This document shows positions 14,776 to 25,534 of a stretch of DNA of 36,388 bases, one piece after another. Under the pieces are notes generated by a model, which made no database searches, was not told the origin of the DNA, and saw only the letters and a program-made list of their open reading frames with translations. The stretch covers positions 1 through 36,388 of the forward strand of contig CAJAWW010000241.1 of the NCBI GenBank assembly GCA_903946745.1. The letters are read 5' to 3'. Each line of letters begins with the position of its first letter. The first letter of the stretch is position 1. This stretch comes from an uncultured beta proteobacterium. GTDB lineage: Bacteria > Pseudomonadota > Gammaproteobacteria > Burkholderiales > Rhodocyclaceae. The translations under genes were made by a program, and so were the position numbers.

Positions 14776-16596
14776 TCAGGCGGCCTCTTCGCGGCTGGCG
14801 CGCTTGCGCTCGTGCTCTTTGAGGAAGCGTTTACGCATACGGATCGATTTGGGCGTGATTTCGACCAACTCGTCGTCGTCAATGAATTCCACTGCGGATT
14901 CCAGCGTCAGTTGGATCGGCGTGGTCAGGCGCACGGCTTCGTCGGTGCCTGACGAGCGCACGTTGGTCAGTTGCTTGCCCTTGATCGGATTGACCACCAG
15001 ATCGTTGTCGCGGCTGTGGATGCCGATAATCATGCCTTCGTACAATTTGTCGCCGGGGCTGACAAACATGCGGCCGCGATCTTCCAGCTTCCACAGCGCA
15101 TAGGCCACGGCTTCGCCGTCGTCCTGCGAAATCAGCACGCCATTGTGACGGCCGGGCAGATCGGGCTTCACCGGGGCGTAGTCGTCAAAAATGTGGCTCA
15201 TGAGGCCGGTGCCACGCGTCATGGTCATGAAGTCGGACTGGAAGCCGATCAGACCGCGCGCGGGGATGTGGTATTCAAGGCGGGTGCGGCCCTTGCCATC
15301 GGATTCCATGTTGGTCAGCTCACCACGGCGGCGACCGATCTCTTCCATGATGGTGCCTTGTGTATTGTCCTCAAGGTCGATGGTGAGGTTTTCATAAGGT
15401 TCGCATTTCTCGCCATCCACGTCTTTGTAGACCACGCGCGGTTTGCCGCAGGCCAACTCAAAGCCTTCGCGGCGCATGGTTTCGAGCAGGATGGTGAGAT
15501 GCAATTCACCCCGGCCGGAAACGCGGAAAATGTCCGAGTCGCCCGTCTCTTCAACGCGCAGGGCGACGTTGACCAAGAGTTCTTTTTTCAGCCGCTCACG
15601 AATTTGGCGGCTGGTGACGAACTTGCCTTCGGTGCCGGCAAGTGGTGACGAGTTGACCATGAAGTCCATGGTCAGCGTCGGCTCATCCACGCCCATCACC
15701 GGCAGGCCGATCGGGTTGTCCTTGTCGCAAATGGTGACACCAATGCCAATGTCGTCGATGCCCGAAATAATGACGATGTCGCCGGCTTCGGCTTCTTCCA
15801 CGGGAATTCGCTGCAGGCCTTGAAAACCGAGCACCTGATTGATGCGCCCCTGCGCGACTTGTTCTTCGTGATTCATCACAGCAACAAATTGACCAGGCTT
15901 GATGCGGCCATTGAGTACCCGGCCGACGCCCAGACGCCCCGTGTAGCTAGAATAATCCAGTGCGGCCAGTTGCAATTGCAAGGGCGCGTCGGCGCTACCA
16001 GAGGGCGGCGGAACGTGCTTCAGTACCGTTTCAAACAAGGCCACCATATTGTCCGGATTTTCCTGTTCGAGATCCAGTTTGGCAAAGCCGTTGAGCGCGG
16101 AAGCGAAAATGATCGGAAAATCCAGTTGCTCGTCGGTAGCACCGAGTTTGTCGAATAGGTCGAAGGTTTGATCCACGACCCAGTTCGGGCGTGAGCCGGG
16201 GCGGTCTATCTTGTTGATGACGACAATGGGCTTTAGTCCCAGCGCCAGTGCTTTTTTGGTGACGAAGCGGGTTTGCGGCATCGGGCCTTCAACGGCATCG
16301 ACCAGCAGCAGCACACCATCGACCATGCCCAGCACGCGTTCCACTTCGCCGCCGAAGTCGGCGTGTCCGGGGGTGTCGACGATGTTGATGTGGGTGCCGT
16401 TGTAATCGACGGCGGTATTTTTTGCCAGAATAGTGATGCCGCGTTCTTTTTCCAGATCGTTGCTGTCCATCACTCGCTCGTCAACCTGCTGATTTTCGCG
16501 GAACGTGCCGGACTGGCGGAGAAGCTTGTCGACGAGGGTGGTCTTGCCGTGGTCGACGTGGGCGATAATGGCGATGTTTCTGAGGGCGCGGGACAT
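14776..16596 (-). CDS. typA: Ribosome-associated GTPase TypA/BipA
   Basis: The protein has 606 residues, full length for TypA. It is a translation-factor GTPase: G1 AHVDHGKTT at 12-20, G3 [12 protein letters not shown]4 NKID in [13 protein letters not shown], then EF-G-like beta-barrel and alpha/beta domains and the TypA-specific C-terminal domain ending in a basic tail ([10 protein letters not shown]). It binds the 70S ribosome and acts in stress and cold responses and in ribosome assembly. It is a single gene, convergent with the FHA gene. An extended -10 promoter motif lies about 90 bp upstream. Confidence 0.96.
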   Translation of the reverse strand: MSRALRNIAIIAHVDHGKTTLVDKLLRQSGTFRENQQVDERVMDSNDLEKERGITILAKNTAVDYNGTHINIVDTPGHADFGGEVERVLGMVDGVLLLVDAVEGPMPQTRFVTKKALALGLKPIVVINKIDRPGSRPNWVVDQTFDLFDKLGATDEQLDFPIIFASALNGFAKLDLEQENPDNMVALFETVLKHVPPPSGSADAPLQLQLAALDYSSYTGRLGVGRVLNGRIKPGQFVAVMNHEEQVAQGRINQVLGFQGLQRIPVEEAEAGDIVIISGIDDIGIGVTICDKDNPIGLPVMGVDEPTLTMDFMVNSSPLAGTEGKFVTSRQIRERLKKELLVNVALRVEETGDSDIFRVSGRGELHLTILLETMRREGFELACGKPRVVYKDVDGEKCEPYENLTIDLEDNTQGTIMEEIGRRRGELTNMESDGKGRTRLEYHIPARGLIGFQSDFMTMTRGTGLMSHIFDDYAPVKPDLPGRHNGVLISQDDGEAVAYALWKLEDRGRMFVSPGDKLYEGMIIGIHSRDNDLVVNPIKGKQLTNVRSSGTDEAVRLTTPIQLTLESAVEFIDDDELVEITPKSIRMRKRFLKEHERKRASREEAA

Positions 16597-16683
16597 GATG
16601 GCGGCTACCGTAAAGTGTGAGGGCGCAGCGTGATTGGCGAAGACGCAGCGACGGCCAATGTTGCAGTGCGGAAAAAGGCGCGC

Positions 16684-16692
16684 ATTCTACCA
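16684..16692 (-). promoter_or_regulatory. Extended -10 promoter motif for typA
   Basis: Read on the minus strand, TGGTAGAAT matches the extended -10 form TGnTATAAT with one mismatch in the hexamer. No clear -35 is present, which is compatible with an extended -10 promoter. It lies in the 150-bp divergent gap between typA and the phosphorylase gene at 16747. Confidence 0.45.
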
Positions 16693-16746
16693 CGCCATCG
16701 CCCCTGCCACGTTGTTCGTCGCACTTGAATTATCAGGAGATTTTTA

Positions 16747-17487
16747 ATGCTTGGAATTATCGGTGGCAGTGGTCTGACGCAGTTGGCGAATCTCGACGTT
16801 TCACATCGCGAAGTTGTGCGCACGCCGTATGGCGAACCTTCCGGCCCGCTAACATTCGGCCACATTGGTCGTCATGATGTGGTTTTTCTGGCGCGTCACG
16901 GTTACGGGCATACCATTCCGCCGCATCTGGTCAATTACCGCGCCAACGCGTTTGCCCTGCAAAGCGCAGGCGTGACCGAGATTGTTTCCGTCGCCTCGGT
17001 CGGCGGTATCCGCAGTGATCTCGGTCCGGGTGTGTTGGTGGTGCCGAGTCAGATTATCGACTACACCTGGGGTCGTGAGATGACCTTTCAATCCGGCGGC
17101 GATGGCCCCGTGGTGCATGTCGACTTCACCGACCCCTATGATGAGGGTGTGCGCCGTCGTTTGCTCGATGCCGCGTGCAAACTTGGCGAGTGTGTGAAAG
17201 ATGGTGCCGTCTATGCGGCCACACAAGGGCCGCGTCTTGAAACGGCGGGTGAGATCAATCGCCTTGAACGCGATGGTGCCGATATTGTCGGTATGACCGG
17301 CATGCCCGAAGCGGCTTTGGCGCGCGAACTGGGCTTGCCTTATGCGGCATTGTGCGTGGTCGCCAACTGGGCGGCCGGACGGGGCGATTCTGCGCATGGC
17401 ATTCGTTTCGAAAGTCTTGAGGCGGTGTTGCATGTAGCGATGGGGCATGTGCGCCAGATCATCGATCAGTTCTGCGTCAAACCATGA
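16747..17487 (+). CDS. S-methyl-5'-thioinosine (or thioadenosine) phosphorylase
   Basis: The protein has 246 residues and belongs to the PNP/MTAP family. The phosphate-binding loop GGSGL is at 6-10, the HGYGH motif at 51-55, the ATQGPRLET motif at 158-166 and the [14 protein letters not shown] purine-site helix near 183-196. It phosphorolyses a methylthio-nucleoside in methionine salvage and polyamine by-product recycling. The purine-contacting residue in VVANWAAG is Asn (N207), as in 6-oxopurine enzymes, where MTA phosphorylases have Asp; this and the short length favour methylthioinosine. AGGAG precedes the ATG. The stop overlaps the deformylase start, so the two genes are coupled. Confidence 0.82.
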   Translation: MLGIIGGSGLTQLANLDVSHREVVRTPYGEPSGPLTFGHIGRHDVVFLARHGYGHTIPPHLVNYRANAFALQSAGVTEIVSVASVGGIRSDLGPGVLVVPSQIIDYTWGREMTFQSGGDGPVVHVDFTDPYDEGVRRRLLDAACKLGECVKDGAVYAATQGPRLETAGEINRLERDGADIVGMTGMPEAALARELGLPYAALCVVANWAAGRGDSAHGIRFESLEAVLHVAMGHVRQIIDQFCVKP

Positions 17488-18014
17488 TCCGGTCGGTACT
17501 GCGCATGGGCGATCCGCGCCTGTTGCGGGTCGCGCAGCCGGTGACGGCCTTCGGTACGCCAGAACTTGATGCGTTGCTCGCCGATATGCGCGACACCATG
17601 GCGCATCTGGAGGGTGCGGGGTTGGCCGCGCCACAGATAGGCGTTGATCTGCGCGTGGTGATTTTTGGCGGCGGCACCAGCCCGCGCTATCCGGATGCGG
17701 CGGAAGTGCCTGATACGGTGCTCATCAACCCCGAACTGCTGGCGCTGGGCGACGAGGAGGAAGACGGCTGGGAAGGCTGCCTGTCGGTGCCCGGCCTGCG
17801 TGGTTGGGTGCCGCGCTGGAAACGGCTGCGCTACGTCGGCTACGATGAACACGGCAAGCGCCTTACCCGCGATGCCGAAGATTTTCATGCGCGCGTGGTG
17901 CAACATGAATGCGATCATCTGGATGGCATTCTTTACCCGATGCGCGTGCAGGACATGACGCGCTTCGGCTTTGTCGAAGAACTGTTTGGCGACAATCCGC
18001 CGCCGGCTGAATAA
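17484..18014 (+). CDS. def: Peptide deformylase
   Basis: The protein has 176 residues with all three deformylase motifs: GAGLAAPQ (44-51), EGCLS (97-101, metal-binding C99) and HECDH (141-145, two metal His and the catalytic Glu). It removes the formyl group from nascent protein N-termini. The start overlaps the end of the phosphorylase gene by 4 bp (ATGA). It is not next to fmt here, so it is probably an additional deformylase in the genome rather than the one of the def-fmt pair; that is inference. Confidence 0.93.
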   Translation: MIRSVLRMGDPRLLRVAQPVTAFGTPELDALLADMRDTMAHLEGAGLAAPQIGVDLRVVIFGGGTSPRYPDAAEVPDTVLINPELLALGDEEEDGWEGCLSVPGLRGWVPRWKRLRYVGYDEHGKRLTRDAEDFHARVVQHECDHLDGILYPMRVQDMTRFGFVEELFGDNPPPAE

Positions 18015-18030
18015 GCGTAGCCCTGCACGC

Positions 18031-19119
18031 ATGAAGCATTTGCTGGTCGCTATCTCAGCGCACGGGTTCGGTCATCTGTCGCAGACCGCACCGGTGCTTG
18101 ATGCGTTGCAGCGGCGGTGTCCCGGGTTGCGCATGACGGTGCGTAGCGCATTGCCGGCGGCGCAACTGCGCAGACGACTGCCTATGCCGTTCGATCACAT
18201 TTGTGTCGATGATGATTTCGGTTTTGTCATGCACAACGCCATCGATATTGATTGTGCCGCCAGCGCCGCACGCTATCGGAAAATTCATGCCTGCTGGGCC
18301 GTGCGGGTTACCGACGAGACGGCACGGCTACGTTCGTTGCAGGTCGACGCGGTACTCAGCAACATCGCCTATGTGCCCTTGGCGGCAGCTGCGCAGGTGG
18401 GCGTTTCGGCTGCTGCGATGTGCTCGCTCAACTGGGCCGAGATGTTTGCTACCTGTTTCAGTGGCGAGCCATGGGCGACGGCCATTCACGCCCAGATGCA
18501 CGCCGCTTACCGCGCAGCGGATGTGTTCTTGCGTGTGACCCCAGGATTGGAAATGCAATCGCTTGGCAACATCCGGCCTGTCGGTCCGATTGCCAGAGTG
18601 CCCACGGTTGATCCGGAGCGTCGGGGGCGTATTGCGCGGCAACTGTCGTTGCCAGAGCGGGCGCGCTGGGTTCTGGTGGCGATGGGGGGCATGGATTTCC
18701 GTCAGCCGGTCGAAAATTGGCCGCTGGTGGACGGCATTTACTGGCTGCTGCCCGCCCAATGGGGTGTGGTACGGTCGGATGTGCGTTCGGTCGACAGCAA
18801 TGAAATCGCGTTTATTGAGTTGCTCGCCGCCGCAGATGCGGTGCTCACCAAGCCCGGTTATGGCACGTTCGTCGAGGCAGCGTGCAGTGGTACGTCGGTG
18901 GTGTATGTCGGTCGCGACGATTGGCCGGAGGAGGCGATGCTGGCGCAATGGCTTGCCGCGCACGGCCGTGCGGCGCGGGTGAGTCGTGCCCAATTGGCGC
19001 GTGGTGAATTGCATGAGGCACTGGCTTCCGTGTGGCAGGCAGCGCCAGAGGCTTCGGTGCGTCCGGTGCCCAGCGGCATTGATGAAGCCGTTGAGGCTTT
19101 ACTGGCGCTGTTGTGTTAA
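18031..19119 (+). CDS. Glycosyltransferase-like protein (GT-B/MurG-like fold), specificity unknown
   Basis: The protein has about 362 residues. The N-terminus MKHLLVAISAHGFGHLSQ resembles the nucleotide-sugar glycosyltransferase entry loop (G-x-G-H), and the C-terminal half contains AADAVLTKPGYGTFVEAACSG and the start VYVGRDDWPEE, a donor-binding pattern of GT-B enzymes. An upstream extension inside def is open but has no signal; the ATG at 18031, 16 bp after the def stop, gives the natural N-terminus. It seems cotranscribed with the phosphorylase and def. Acceptor, donor and pathway cannot be told. Confidence 0.65.
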   Translation: MKHLLVAISAHGFGHLSQTAPVLDALQRRCPGLRMTVRSALPAAQLRRRLPMPFDHICVDDDFGFVMHNAIDIDCAASAARYRKIHACWAVRVTDETARLRSLQVDAVLSNIAYVPLAAAAQVGVSAAAMCSLNWAEMFATCFSGEPWATAIHAQMHAAYRAADVFLRVTPGLEMQSLGNIRPVGPIARVPTVDPERRGRIARQLSLPERARWVLVAMGGMDFRQPVENWPLVDGIYWLLPAQWGVVRSDVRSVDSNEIAFIELLAAADAVLTKPGYGTFVEAACSGTSVVYVGRDDWPEEAMLAQWLAAHGRAARVSRAQLARGELHEALASVWQAAPEASVRPVPSGIDEAVEALLALLC

Positions 19120-19126
19120 CCGCAAA

Positions 19127-19462
19127 CTATTGTCTGTCGGGAATCCTGAGCACCAGCCCGTCGAGTGCGGGTGACAGCAGAATTTGACAGGACAGCCGGC
19201 TGGTTTTTTTGTCGCGCTGGGCGGCGGTGCCGCCCAGCATGGCGGCTTCATCGGGGGCGGGGGGCGGTAAGGCGCGCGGGCCTTTCAGGTGTTCGGCGCT
19301 TTCTACATAGACATGGCAGGTGGCGCAGGAGCAAAAACCGCCACAGGCGGCCTCGATGCCCGGAATGTTGTTGAACTGCGCCGCCTGCATGGCATTGGGA
19401 TGGTCGTCGATATCGACCATGCGGCGGCTGCCGTCCTTGAGAATGAAGGTGATTGTGCTCAT
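19127..19462 (-). CDS. 2Fe-2S ferredoxin (adrenodoxin/plant-type fold)
   Basis: The protein has 111 residues. The cluster ligands follow the C-x5-C-x2-C pattern (C40, C46, C49 in CGGFCSCATC) and the fourth Cys is C92 in SRLSCQI. This spacing and HVYVE after the loop match adrenodoxin-type ferredoxins, which carry electrons to oxygenases or Fe-S assembly. The start at 19462 (MSTITF) follows the prmB stop by 4 bp, making it the last gene of the dapC-to-ferredoxin run. The redox partner is unknown. Confidence 0.88.
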   Translation of the reverse strand: MSTITFILKDGSRRMVDIDDHPNAMQAAQFNNIPGIEAACGGFCSCATCHVYVESAEHLKGPRALPPPAPDEAAMLGGTAAQRDKKTSRLSCQILLSPALDGLVLRIPDRQ

Positions 19463-19466
19463 GGAG

Positions 19467-20375
19467 TCAGTCCGTTCTGGTGTTGTCCGGCAAATCCTCG
19501 CGGGTAACAAGGAATACCTTGCCGGCTGCGGTTTCGGTATCGAGCCAGGTGGTGGTCAGATCGGGAAACGCGGCGTCGACCAGATCACGGTTGTGTCCGA
19601 CTTCGATGGCAATAATGCCGCCGGGGTTCAGATGGCGGCGTGCCTGAGCGAGAATGCGTCGCACCACATCGAGCCCGTCTTCGCCGGCGGCCAGCGCTAG
19701 CGCCGGTTCGTGCCGGTATTCGGGGGGGAGGGCGGCCATTGCCGCCGAGGTGACATAGGGCGGGTTGCTGAGGATGAGGTCGTAGCGCTTCTTTTTTGCT
19801 GCTGCAAACAGGTCGGACTCAATGGCATGCACGCGCTCATTCAGCTTGTAGTCATCGATATTGCGCCGGGCCACGGCAAGCGCATCCGGTGAAATGTCAA
19901 TCGCATCGACTTGGGCGTTTTCGAAGACGTGTGCCATAAGAATGGCGAGACAGCCCGATCCGGTGCACAGATCGAGTACCGAAGTCACTTCGTCGGGATT
20001 TTCGATCCACGGGGAGAACCCTACCTCGAGCAGTTCGGCAAAATAGGAGCGCGGCACGATGACGCGTTCGTCAATATAAAAACGGAATTCGCCCAGCCAT
20101 GCTTCCTGCACCAGGTAGGCGGCGGGCAGACGCCGGGCAATGCGTTGCTGTAACACGTTAAGTATGGCCAGACGTTCGGTGTGCGTCAGGCGCGCGTCGA
20201 GCCAGGGTTGGAGCGTGTCGCGCGGCAGGTGCAGGGTGGCAAGAATCAGCCAGGCCGCTTCGTCCCACGCGCTGTCGGTACCATGGCCAAAAAACAGCTT
20301 CGATTCATTGAAGCGGCTGACGGCCCAGCGCATCCAGTCGCGCACGGTCAGCAGTTCGTCGGCGAGTGTGTTCAT
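19467..20375 (-). CDS. prmB: Ribosomal protein uL3 N5-glutamine methyltransferase
   Basis: The protein has 302 residues. The PrmB-type N-terminus ([20 protein letters not shown]) is followed by a class I SAM-dependent fold with DLCTGSG (135-141) and the catalytic NPPY (204-207). It methylates a Gln of ribosomal protein L3; PrmC, which acts on release factors, lacks this N-terminus. The ATG at 20375 overlaps the dapE stop (ATGA), which fixes the start against a long arginine-rich open extension. Confidence 0.92.
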   Translation of the reverse strand: MNTLADELLTVRDWMRWAVSRFNESKLFFGHGTDSAWDEAAWLILATLHLPRDTLQPWLDARLTHTERLAILNVLQQRIARRLPAAYLVQEAWLGEFRFYIDERVIVPRSYFAELLEVGFSPWIENPDEVTSVLDLCTGSGCLAILMAHVFENAQVDAIDISPDALAVARRNIDDYKLNERVHAIESDLFAAAKKKRYDLILSNPPYVTSAAMAALPPEYRHEPALALAAGEDGLDVVRRILAQARRHLNPGGIIAIEVGHNRDLVDAAFPDLTTTWLDTETAAGKVFLVTREDLPDNTRTD

Positions 20376-21496
20376 CGGAGCAGGCGATCCAGCGTGTGTT
20401 GGTAGATGCGGGCGAGTGGTTCGAGATCGCTCACGGCGACGTGCTCGTCGATCTTGTGGATGCTGGCGTTGATCGGGCCGAACTCGGCTACTTGCTGGCA
20501 GATGTCTGCGATGAAACGTCCGTCGGAGGTGCCGCCGGTGGTCGATAATTCGGTGGTCACGCCGGTTGTCGCAAAGATGGCATCGCCAAGTGCCGCGCAC
20601 AGGTCGCCACGCGGGGTGAGAAACGGACGGCCACCGATGCTCCAGTGGATCTCGTAGTCGAGGTGATGGCGGTCGAGCAGGGCATGGACGCGTGACTGCA
20701 AGTCTTCCACGGTGCTGGCCGTGGAATGGCGAAAGTTGAACAGGATTTCAAAGCTGCCCGGTACCACGTTGGTCGCGCCGGTACCGGCATGGGCGTTGGA
20801 AATCTGAAAGCTGGTGGGCGGGAAATATTCGTTGCCGTCATCCCAGGTGCTGGCGGCGAGTTCGGCCAGCGCGGGGGCGGCCAGATGCACCGGATTTTTT
20901 ATCAGATGCGGATAGGCGACGTGGCCTTGCACGCCCTTGACGAGGAGCCGGGCGGAGAGTGAACCGCGACGGCCGTTTTTGACGGTATCGCCTAAGTGCG
21001 AAACGCAGGTGGGTTCTCCGACGATACAGCAATCAATGTGTTCATTGCGTGCCTTGAGTGCTTCCACGACGCGCACGGTGCCATTGACGGCGTCTCCTTC
21101 TTCGTCCGAAGTGAGCAGCAATGCCAAAGAGTCGACGGCCAGCACACGCTGCGCCAGCAAGCGCTCGATGGCGACGACAAATGCGGCAATCGAGCTTTTC
21201 ATGTCGGCAGCGCCACGGCCGTAGAGCATGCCGTCGCGGACGCTGGGCACGAAGGGGTCGGAGTGCCACTGGTCGAGCGGGCCGGTGGGCACCACGTCGG
21301 TGTGGCCGGCGAAGCAGATCACCTGACCGCTCGTGCCGCGTCGCGCCCACAGGTTAGAAACTCCGCCGGCATCGATACGTTCGATGCTGAAGCCCAGCGG
21401 TGTCAACCAGCTGGCGATGAGTTCAAGGCATCCGGCATCGTGCGGCGTGACCGATGGGCGGGCAATCAGCGCACAGGCTTTTTCCAGAACCGGCAT
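20372..21496 (-). CDS. dapE: Succinyl-diaminopimelate desuccinylase
   Basis: The protein has 374 residues and is an M20-family zinc hydrolase. Metal and catalytic residues: H65 and D67 in GHTDVVP, D98 in GRGAADMK, and the Glu pair in TSDEEGD (132-133). It releases succinate from N-succinyl-LL-diaminopimelate in meso-DAP/lysine synthesis. It shares one base with the pilU stop (TGATG) and overlaps the prmB start. dapD and dapC lie upstream in the same run, so three steps of the succinylase pathway are together. Confidence 0.95.
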   Translation of the reverse strand: MPVLEKACALIARPSVTPHDAGCLELIASWLTPLGFSIERIDAGGVSNLWARRGTSGQVICFAGHTDVVPTGPLDQWHSDPFVPSVRDGMLYGRGAADMKSSIAAFVVAIERLLAQRVLAVDSLALLLTSDEEGDAVNGTVRVVEALKARNEHIDCCIVGEPTCVSHLGDTVKNGRRGSLSARLLVKGVQGHVAYPHLIKNPVHLAAPALAELAASTWDDGNEYFPPTSFQISNAHAGTGATNVVPGSFEILFNFRHSTASTVEDLQSRVHALLDRHHLDYEIHWSIGGRPFLTPRGDLCAALGDAIFATTGVTTELSTTGGTSDGRFIADICQQVAEFGPINASIHKIDEHVAVSDLEPLARIYQHTLDRLLR

Positions 21497-22656
21497 CAGG
21501 AATCCATTTTCAGGGTGAATTCGCTGAATGAGGTGCCGGGCGCCATCGACTTGGTCGGGTTGGCAATTGCGGTTTCTGCTGCGTCCGGTTCTTCTTTGGC
21601 CGTATTGTTGATGAGTTGTTGCAGGTTGTTTGCCGAATCGGCGTTATTCAGGGCTTCATCAATGGTGATGATGCCGCTGCGATACAGCGAGAAAAGGCAC
21701 TGCTCGAAGGTCTGCGATCCGGGCACCATGCTGTGGTCCATGGCGTCCTTGATTTCGTTGAGTTCGCCCTTTTCGATGAGTTCGGCGATATGGCGCGAGT
21801 TGAGTAGTACTTCCACTGCGGCAACGCGGCCACCGCTGGGTGTCTTGACCAGACGCTGGGAGATCACGCATTTCAGTGTGACCGCAAGGTCGGCCAGCAG
21901 TGCGGCTCGGTTGTCGAGCGGATAGAAGCTGATGATGCGGCTCATGGCGTGGTAACTGTTGTTGGCGTGCAGTGTCGCCATGCACAGGTGTCCCGACTGG
22001 GCGTAGGCGATGGCCATGCCCATGGTGTCCTTGTCGCGCACTTCGCCGATGAAAATGACATCCGGCGCCTGGCGCAGGGCGTTTTTCAGTGCGGTCTGGA
22101 ACGCTTTGGTGTCGTTGCCGACTTCGCGCTGATTGACAATGGATTTTTTGTTCTTGAAGAGGAATTCGAGCGGGTCTTCCAGCGTCAGAATGTGGCCCGA
22201 TGCGTTCTCGTTGCGGTAATCGATCATCGAGGTCAGGGTGGTCGACTTGCCCGAACCGGTGGCACCTACCATCAGGATCAGCCCGCGCTTTTCCATGATG
22301 ACTTCTTTCAGTACCGGTGGCAGATTCAGCGAATCAAAGCTCGGAATATCCACCGGGATGTAGCGTGCAACCAGCGCTGGCGTGCCGCGCTGGAAAAAGC
22401 AGGAGAGTCGATAGACGCCCACATCAGGAACCACATAACGGGTTTGCAGTTCTTTTTCGTTTTCCAGTTCAGCAAATTGTTCGGGTTTCAGCACTTCTGC
22501 CAGCAGACTGCGAATCGTGGTGTTGTCGAGGATCGACGGATTGACGGGGATCGCGTTGCCTTGGATCTTGATGGTGATGGGGGCACCGACCGACAGAAAG
22601 AGGTCGGTCGCTTTCTTGTCAGACATCAGCTTGAACAGTTTGTCCATCGTTCCCAT
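21496..22656 (-). CDS. pilU: Type IV pilus retraction ATPase PilU
   Basis: The protein has 386 residues and is a GspE/PilT-family hexameric ATPase: Walker [10 protein letters not shown] at 131-139, Asp box near LTLEDPLEF, Walker B FIGEVRD, His box ATLHANN. The C-terminal extension beyond the PilT core (about 40 residues, rich in Asn/Ala/Glu) and the [18 protein letters not shown] start are PilU-like. It assists PilT in pilus retraction and twitching. No pilT is in the window. The ATG has AAGGAG 9 bp upstream. Its place between dapD and dapE is unexpected functionally but is tightly packed. Confidence 0.9.
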   Translation of the reverse strand: MGTMDKLFKLMSDKKATDLFLSVGAPITIKIQGNAIPVNPSILDNTTIRSLLAEVLKPEQFAELENEKELQTRYVVPDVGVYRLSCFFQRGTPALVARYIPVDIPSFDSLNLPPVLKEVIMEKRGLILMVGATGSGKSTTLTSMIDYRNENASGHILTLEDPLEFLFKNKKSIVNQREVGNDTKAFQTALKNALRQAPDVIFIGEVRDKDTMGMAIAYAQSGHLCMATLHANNSYHAMSRIISFYPLDNRAALLADLAVTLKCVISQRLVKTPSGGRVAAVEVLLNSRHIAELIEKGELNEIKDAMDHSMVPGSQTFEQCLFSLYRSGIITIDEALNNADSANNLQQLINNTAKEEPDAAETAIANPTKSMAPGTSFSEFTLKMDS

Positions 22657-22695
22657 GATTGTGATCTCCTTGGTGCGTGGTGCTTAGTTGCAACC

Positions 22696-23514
22696 TTAGT
22701 CGCGCAACAACTCGTTGATGGCGGTCTTGGCGCGTGTTTGGGCGTCGACACGTTTGACGATGACCGCGCAGTAAAGGCTGTACTTGCCGTCGGCCGATGG
22801 CAGGTTGCCGGACACCACGACCGAGCCTTCGGGAATGCGGCCGTAAATCACCTCGCCCGTAGCGCGGTCGTAAATTTTGGTGCTCTGGCCGATATACACG
22901 CCCATCGAGATCACGCAGTTGTCTTCAACGATCACGCCTTCGACGACTTCCGAGCGTGCGCCGATGAAACAGTTATCGCCAATGATGGTGGGGTTGGCTT
23001 GCAGCGGTTCCAGCACGCCGCCGATACCAACGCCGCCGGACAGATGCACGTTTTTGCCGATCTGCGCGCAGGAGCCGACGGTGGCCCAAGCATCAACCAT
23101 GGTGCCTTCATCCACATACGCGCCGATGTTTACGAAGCTGGGCAGCAGCACCACGTTTTTGGCGATGAAACTGCCGCGTCGCGCTACGGCCGGGGGCACC
23201 ACGCGAAAGCCGCCTTTCTCAAACATGTGGGTGTCGTAGTGCGCGAACTTGGTCGGCACCTTGTCGAAATAACGCATCGGCCCGCCATCCATCAGCACGT
23301 TGTCTTCGAGACGGAACGAGAGCAGCACGGCCTTTTTGATCCACTGGTGCGTGACCCATTCGCCATTTTCTTTCGACGCTACGCGCAGCGTGCCGGCATC
23401 CAGTTCGGCAATAATGTGGTTGACCGCATCCCCGATGCGCGCCGGTGCAGTGCCGGGTTTCAGGTTGGCGCGATCGTCCCAGGCCTGTTCGATGATTTGC
23501 TGGAGTTCTTGCAT
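22696..23514 (-). CDS. dapD: Tetrahydrodipicolinate N-succinyltransferase
   Basis: The protein has 272 residues, full length for DapD. The helical N-domain is followed by a left-handed beta-helix with hexapeptide repeats (for example [20 protein letters not shown]). It uses succinyl-CoA to acylate tetrahydrodipicolinate. The start [12 protein letters not shown] at 23514 is chosen as the family's usual N-terminus; the open frame upstream overlaps dapC and is a shadow. The gap to dapC is 19 bp. Confidence 0.95.
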   Translation of the reverse strand: MQELQQIIEQAWDDRANLKPGTAPARIGDAVNHIIAELDAGTLRVASKENGEWVTHQWIKKAVLLSFRLEDNVLMDGGPMRYFDKVPTKFAHYDTHMFEKGGFRVVPPAVARRGSFIAKNVVLLPSFVNIGAYVDEGTMVDAWATVGSCAQIGKNVHLSGGVGIGGVLEPLQANPTIIGDNCFIGARSEVVEGVIVEDNCVISMGVYIGQSTKIYDRATGEVIYGRIPEGSVVVSGNLPSADGKYSLYCAVIVKRVDAQTRAKTAINELLRD

Positions 23515-23533
23515 GATGGTTTCCTTGGTGAGA

Positions 23534-24727
23534 TCAGAGTGAAGTACAGAATGCGCTGATGCGCTGCGCTGCTTCGCGGCATTCTTCGAGGCTGGCAACC
23601 AGCGCGATGCGGATAAAATTTTCGCCGGGGTTGATGCCGTTTGATTCGCGCGCCAGAAAGCTGCCTGGCAGCACCACAACATTTTTCTGGCGCAACAGTT
23701 CGCGGGCGAATTCGGCATCCGGAATGGGCGTGCGCGCCCACAGATAGAAGCCGGCATCGGGTGCTTGGCAATCCAGATGGCGGGCGATCAGCGGCGTGAC
23801 TTCGTGAAACTTTTCGGCGTACTGGCGGCGGTTGTCGCGCACATGCGCTTCATCATTCCACGCCGCGATGCTGGCGGCCTGCACCGCCGGGTTCATGGCG
23901 CTGCCGTGATAGGTGCGGTAAAGCGTGAATTGCTTGATTACGCTGGCATCACCGGCCACAAAACCGGAACGCATGCCGGGCACGTTGGAACGCTTCGACA
24001 GGCTGGAGAAGATCACCAGGTTACGGTAATCGCTGCGCCCCAACTGCGCGGCGGCGGTCAGTCCACCCAGTGGCGGCGCGGCTTCGTCGCAATAGATTTC
24101 GGAATAGCATTCGTCGGAGGCGATGACGAAATTGTGGCGATCCGAGAGTTCAAACAGGGATTTCCACGCATCGAGATTCATGATCTTGCCGGTGGGGTTG
24201 CCGGGGGTGCAGACATAGACCAGTTGTACCGTGCGCCAGGTGGCTTCGGGCAAGGATGCCCAGTCCATCGCAAAATCGTGCGCCGGCAGGGTGTTCAGAA
24301 AAATCGGTTCGGCACCGGCAAGCAAGGCCGCGCCTTCGTAGATTTGATAAAACGGGTTGGGACAGACGACTTTTGCCTGCGGCTGCGTGCGATCGATCAC
24401 GGTCTGGGCGAAGGCAAACAGCGCCTCGCGCGAGCCATTGACCGGCAGCACCTGTGTGGCGGCATCGGGCGCAGCCACGCCGTAGCGCCGGCCGACCCAG
24501 GCGGCGATGCTCTGGCGCAGCGCGTCCGAGCCTGCGGTGGTGGGGTAGTTGGCCAGGCCGCCAATCCCCTGGGTGAGTGCGTGCTGGATGAAGGGCGGCG
24601 TGGGGTGCTGCGGTTCGCCAATGGAGAGTTTGATCTCTGAAAAAGTCGACGCTGGAACCACGCCGGCAAACAACTGGCGTAATTTCTCAAATGGATAGGG
24701 CTGGAGCCGGGCGAGATCAGGATTCAC
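23534..24727 (-). CDS. dapC: Succinyldiaminopimelate aminotransferase
   Basis: The protein has 397 residues and is a fold-type I PLP aminotransferase. [12 protein letters not shown] is the DapC-type N-terminus, TPGNPTGK (174-181) contacts the substrate, SDECYSE carries the Asp and Tyr that contact PLP, and K245 in [10 protein letters not shown] binds the cofactor. It makes N-succinyl-diaminopimelate from the keto precursor. It heads the minus-strand run dapC-dapD-pilU-dapE-prmB-ferredoxin. A TATAAT lies about 30 bp upstream. Confidence 0.93.
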   Translation of the reverse strand: MNPDLARLQPYPFEKLRQLFAGVVPASTFSEIKLSIGEPQHPTPPFIQHALTQGIGGLANYPTTAGSDALRQSIAAWVGRRYGVAAPDAATQVLPVNGSREALFAFAQTVIDRTQPQAKVVCPNPFYQIYEGAALLAGAEPIFLNTLPAHDFAMDWASLPEATWRTVQLVYVCTPGNPTGKIMNLDAWKSLFELSDRHNFVIASDECYSEIYCDEAAPPLGGLTAAAQLGRSDYRNLVIFSSLSKRSNVPGMRSGFVAGDASVIKQFTLYRTYHGSAMNPAVQAASIAAWNDEAHVRDNRRQYAEKFHEVTPLIARHLDCQAPDAGFYLWARTPIPDAEFARELLRQKNVVVLPGSFLARESNGINPGENFIRIALVASLEECREAAQRISAFCTSL

Positions 24728-24758
24728 GGAATGCCATCAAACAAATGCGGAAGCCGGC

Positions 24759-24764
24759 ATTATA
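24759..24764 (-). promoter_or_regulatory. Candidate -10 element for the dapC operon
   Basis: A perfect TATAAT on the minus strand lies 31 bp before the dapC start, in a 115-bp divergent gap. The -35 region is poor (no TTGACA-like hexamer at 16-18 bp). Confidence 0.45.
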
Positions 24765-24842
24765 GGCTGGGTCGGAGTGCGCAGATTTGCGGTAAATTCA
24801 TAACATGCGACTATTATTGCGATCAACTTAAAGGGGCACGAC

Positions 24843-25520
24843 ATGGGACAACTGATAGCTTTCAATCGACCCGACGGCAGCACATGCCGCGGCTATCTGG
24901 CAACGGCTACCGGTGACGGCAAAGCGCGGCCGGGTGTGGTGGTAATTCAGGAATGGTGGGGGCTCAACGATCAGATCTGTGGCGTGGCCGACCGCTTCGC
25001 CCGTGCCGGTTTCAATGCGCTGGCGCCCGATCTGTTTCAGGGGCGCGTCACACAGGCACCCGATGAGGCCAGTCATCTGATGAACGGGCTGGATTTTCCC
25101 GGTGCGACCCATCAGGATATTCGCGGTGCTGTGGATTATTTGCGCACACTCGGCAATGGCCGGGTGGCCGCCATGGGTTTTTGCATGGGCGGGGCGCTGA
25201 CGATCGCGGCGGCCGTGCATGTGCCGGGTGTTGCAGCGGCAATCTGCTTTTATGGTATCCCGCCGGCGGATTTCGCCGATCCGGCAAAAATTCGTGTTCC
25301 GTTTCAGGGGCATTTTGCCAATAAGGATGACTGGTGCACGGTGGCCGCCGTGGATGGCCTTGCGTCTGCGATGCGCAGCGCCGGTCAGTCGCCCGACATT
25401 CATCGTTACGATGCTGATCATGCGTTCTTCAATGAACGACGTGGCGAGGTGTATGACGCAGCGTGCGCCACGCAGGCGTGGGAGCGAACCGTGGCATTCC
25501 TACAGCAGCATACGGCGTGA
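24843..25520 (+). CDS. Dienelactone hydrolase family protein
   Basis: The protein has 225 residues and is an alpha/beta hydrolase of the DLH type: E36 in QEWWGL, nucleophile C114 in GFCMGG, acid at D162/D163 (FANKDDW) and H193 in DADHAFFN. Such enzymes hydrolyse dienelactone in the chlorocatechol pathway, but no ring-cleavage genes are near and many homologues have unknown substrates. AAAGGGG precedes the ATG. The next gene follows after 14 bp. Confidence 0.85.
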   Translation: MGQLIAFNRPDGSTCRGYLATATGDGKARPGVVVIQEWWGLNDQICGVADRFARAGFNALAPDLFQGRVTQAPDEASHLMNGLDFPGATHQDIRGAVDYLRTLGNGRVAAMGFCMGGALTIAAAVHVPGVAAAICFYGIPPADFADPAKIRVPFQGHFANKDDWCTVAAVDGLASAMRSAGQSPDIHRYDADHAFFNERRGEVYDAACATQAWERTVAFLQQHTA

Positions 25521-25534
25521 TCGGGAGTTGATTC

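Noticed and set aside
20376-20600. 75-residue Arg/His-rich extension of prmB
   Set aside because: Lies inside dapE; the ATGA overlap at 20372-20375 gives the proper start.
21949-23559. A 536-codon open frame on the plus strand opposite pilU and dapD
   Set aside because: It is exactly antisense to two strongly recognised genes in a GC-rich stretch, and its translation (His/Asp/Val-rich) has no domain character; a shadow frame.
23515-23757. 81-residue extension of dapD
   Set aside because: Overlaps the end of dapC and lacks family features; DapD starts MQELQQ at 23514.
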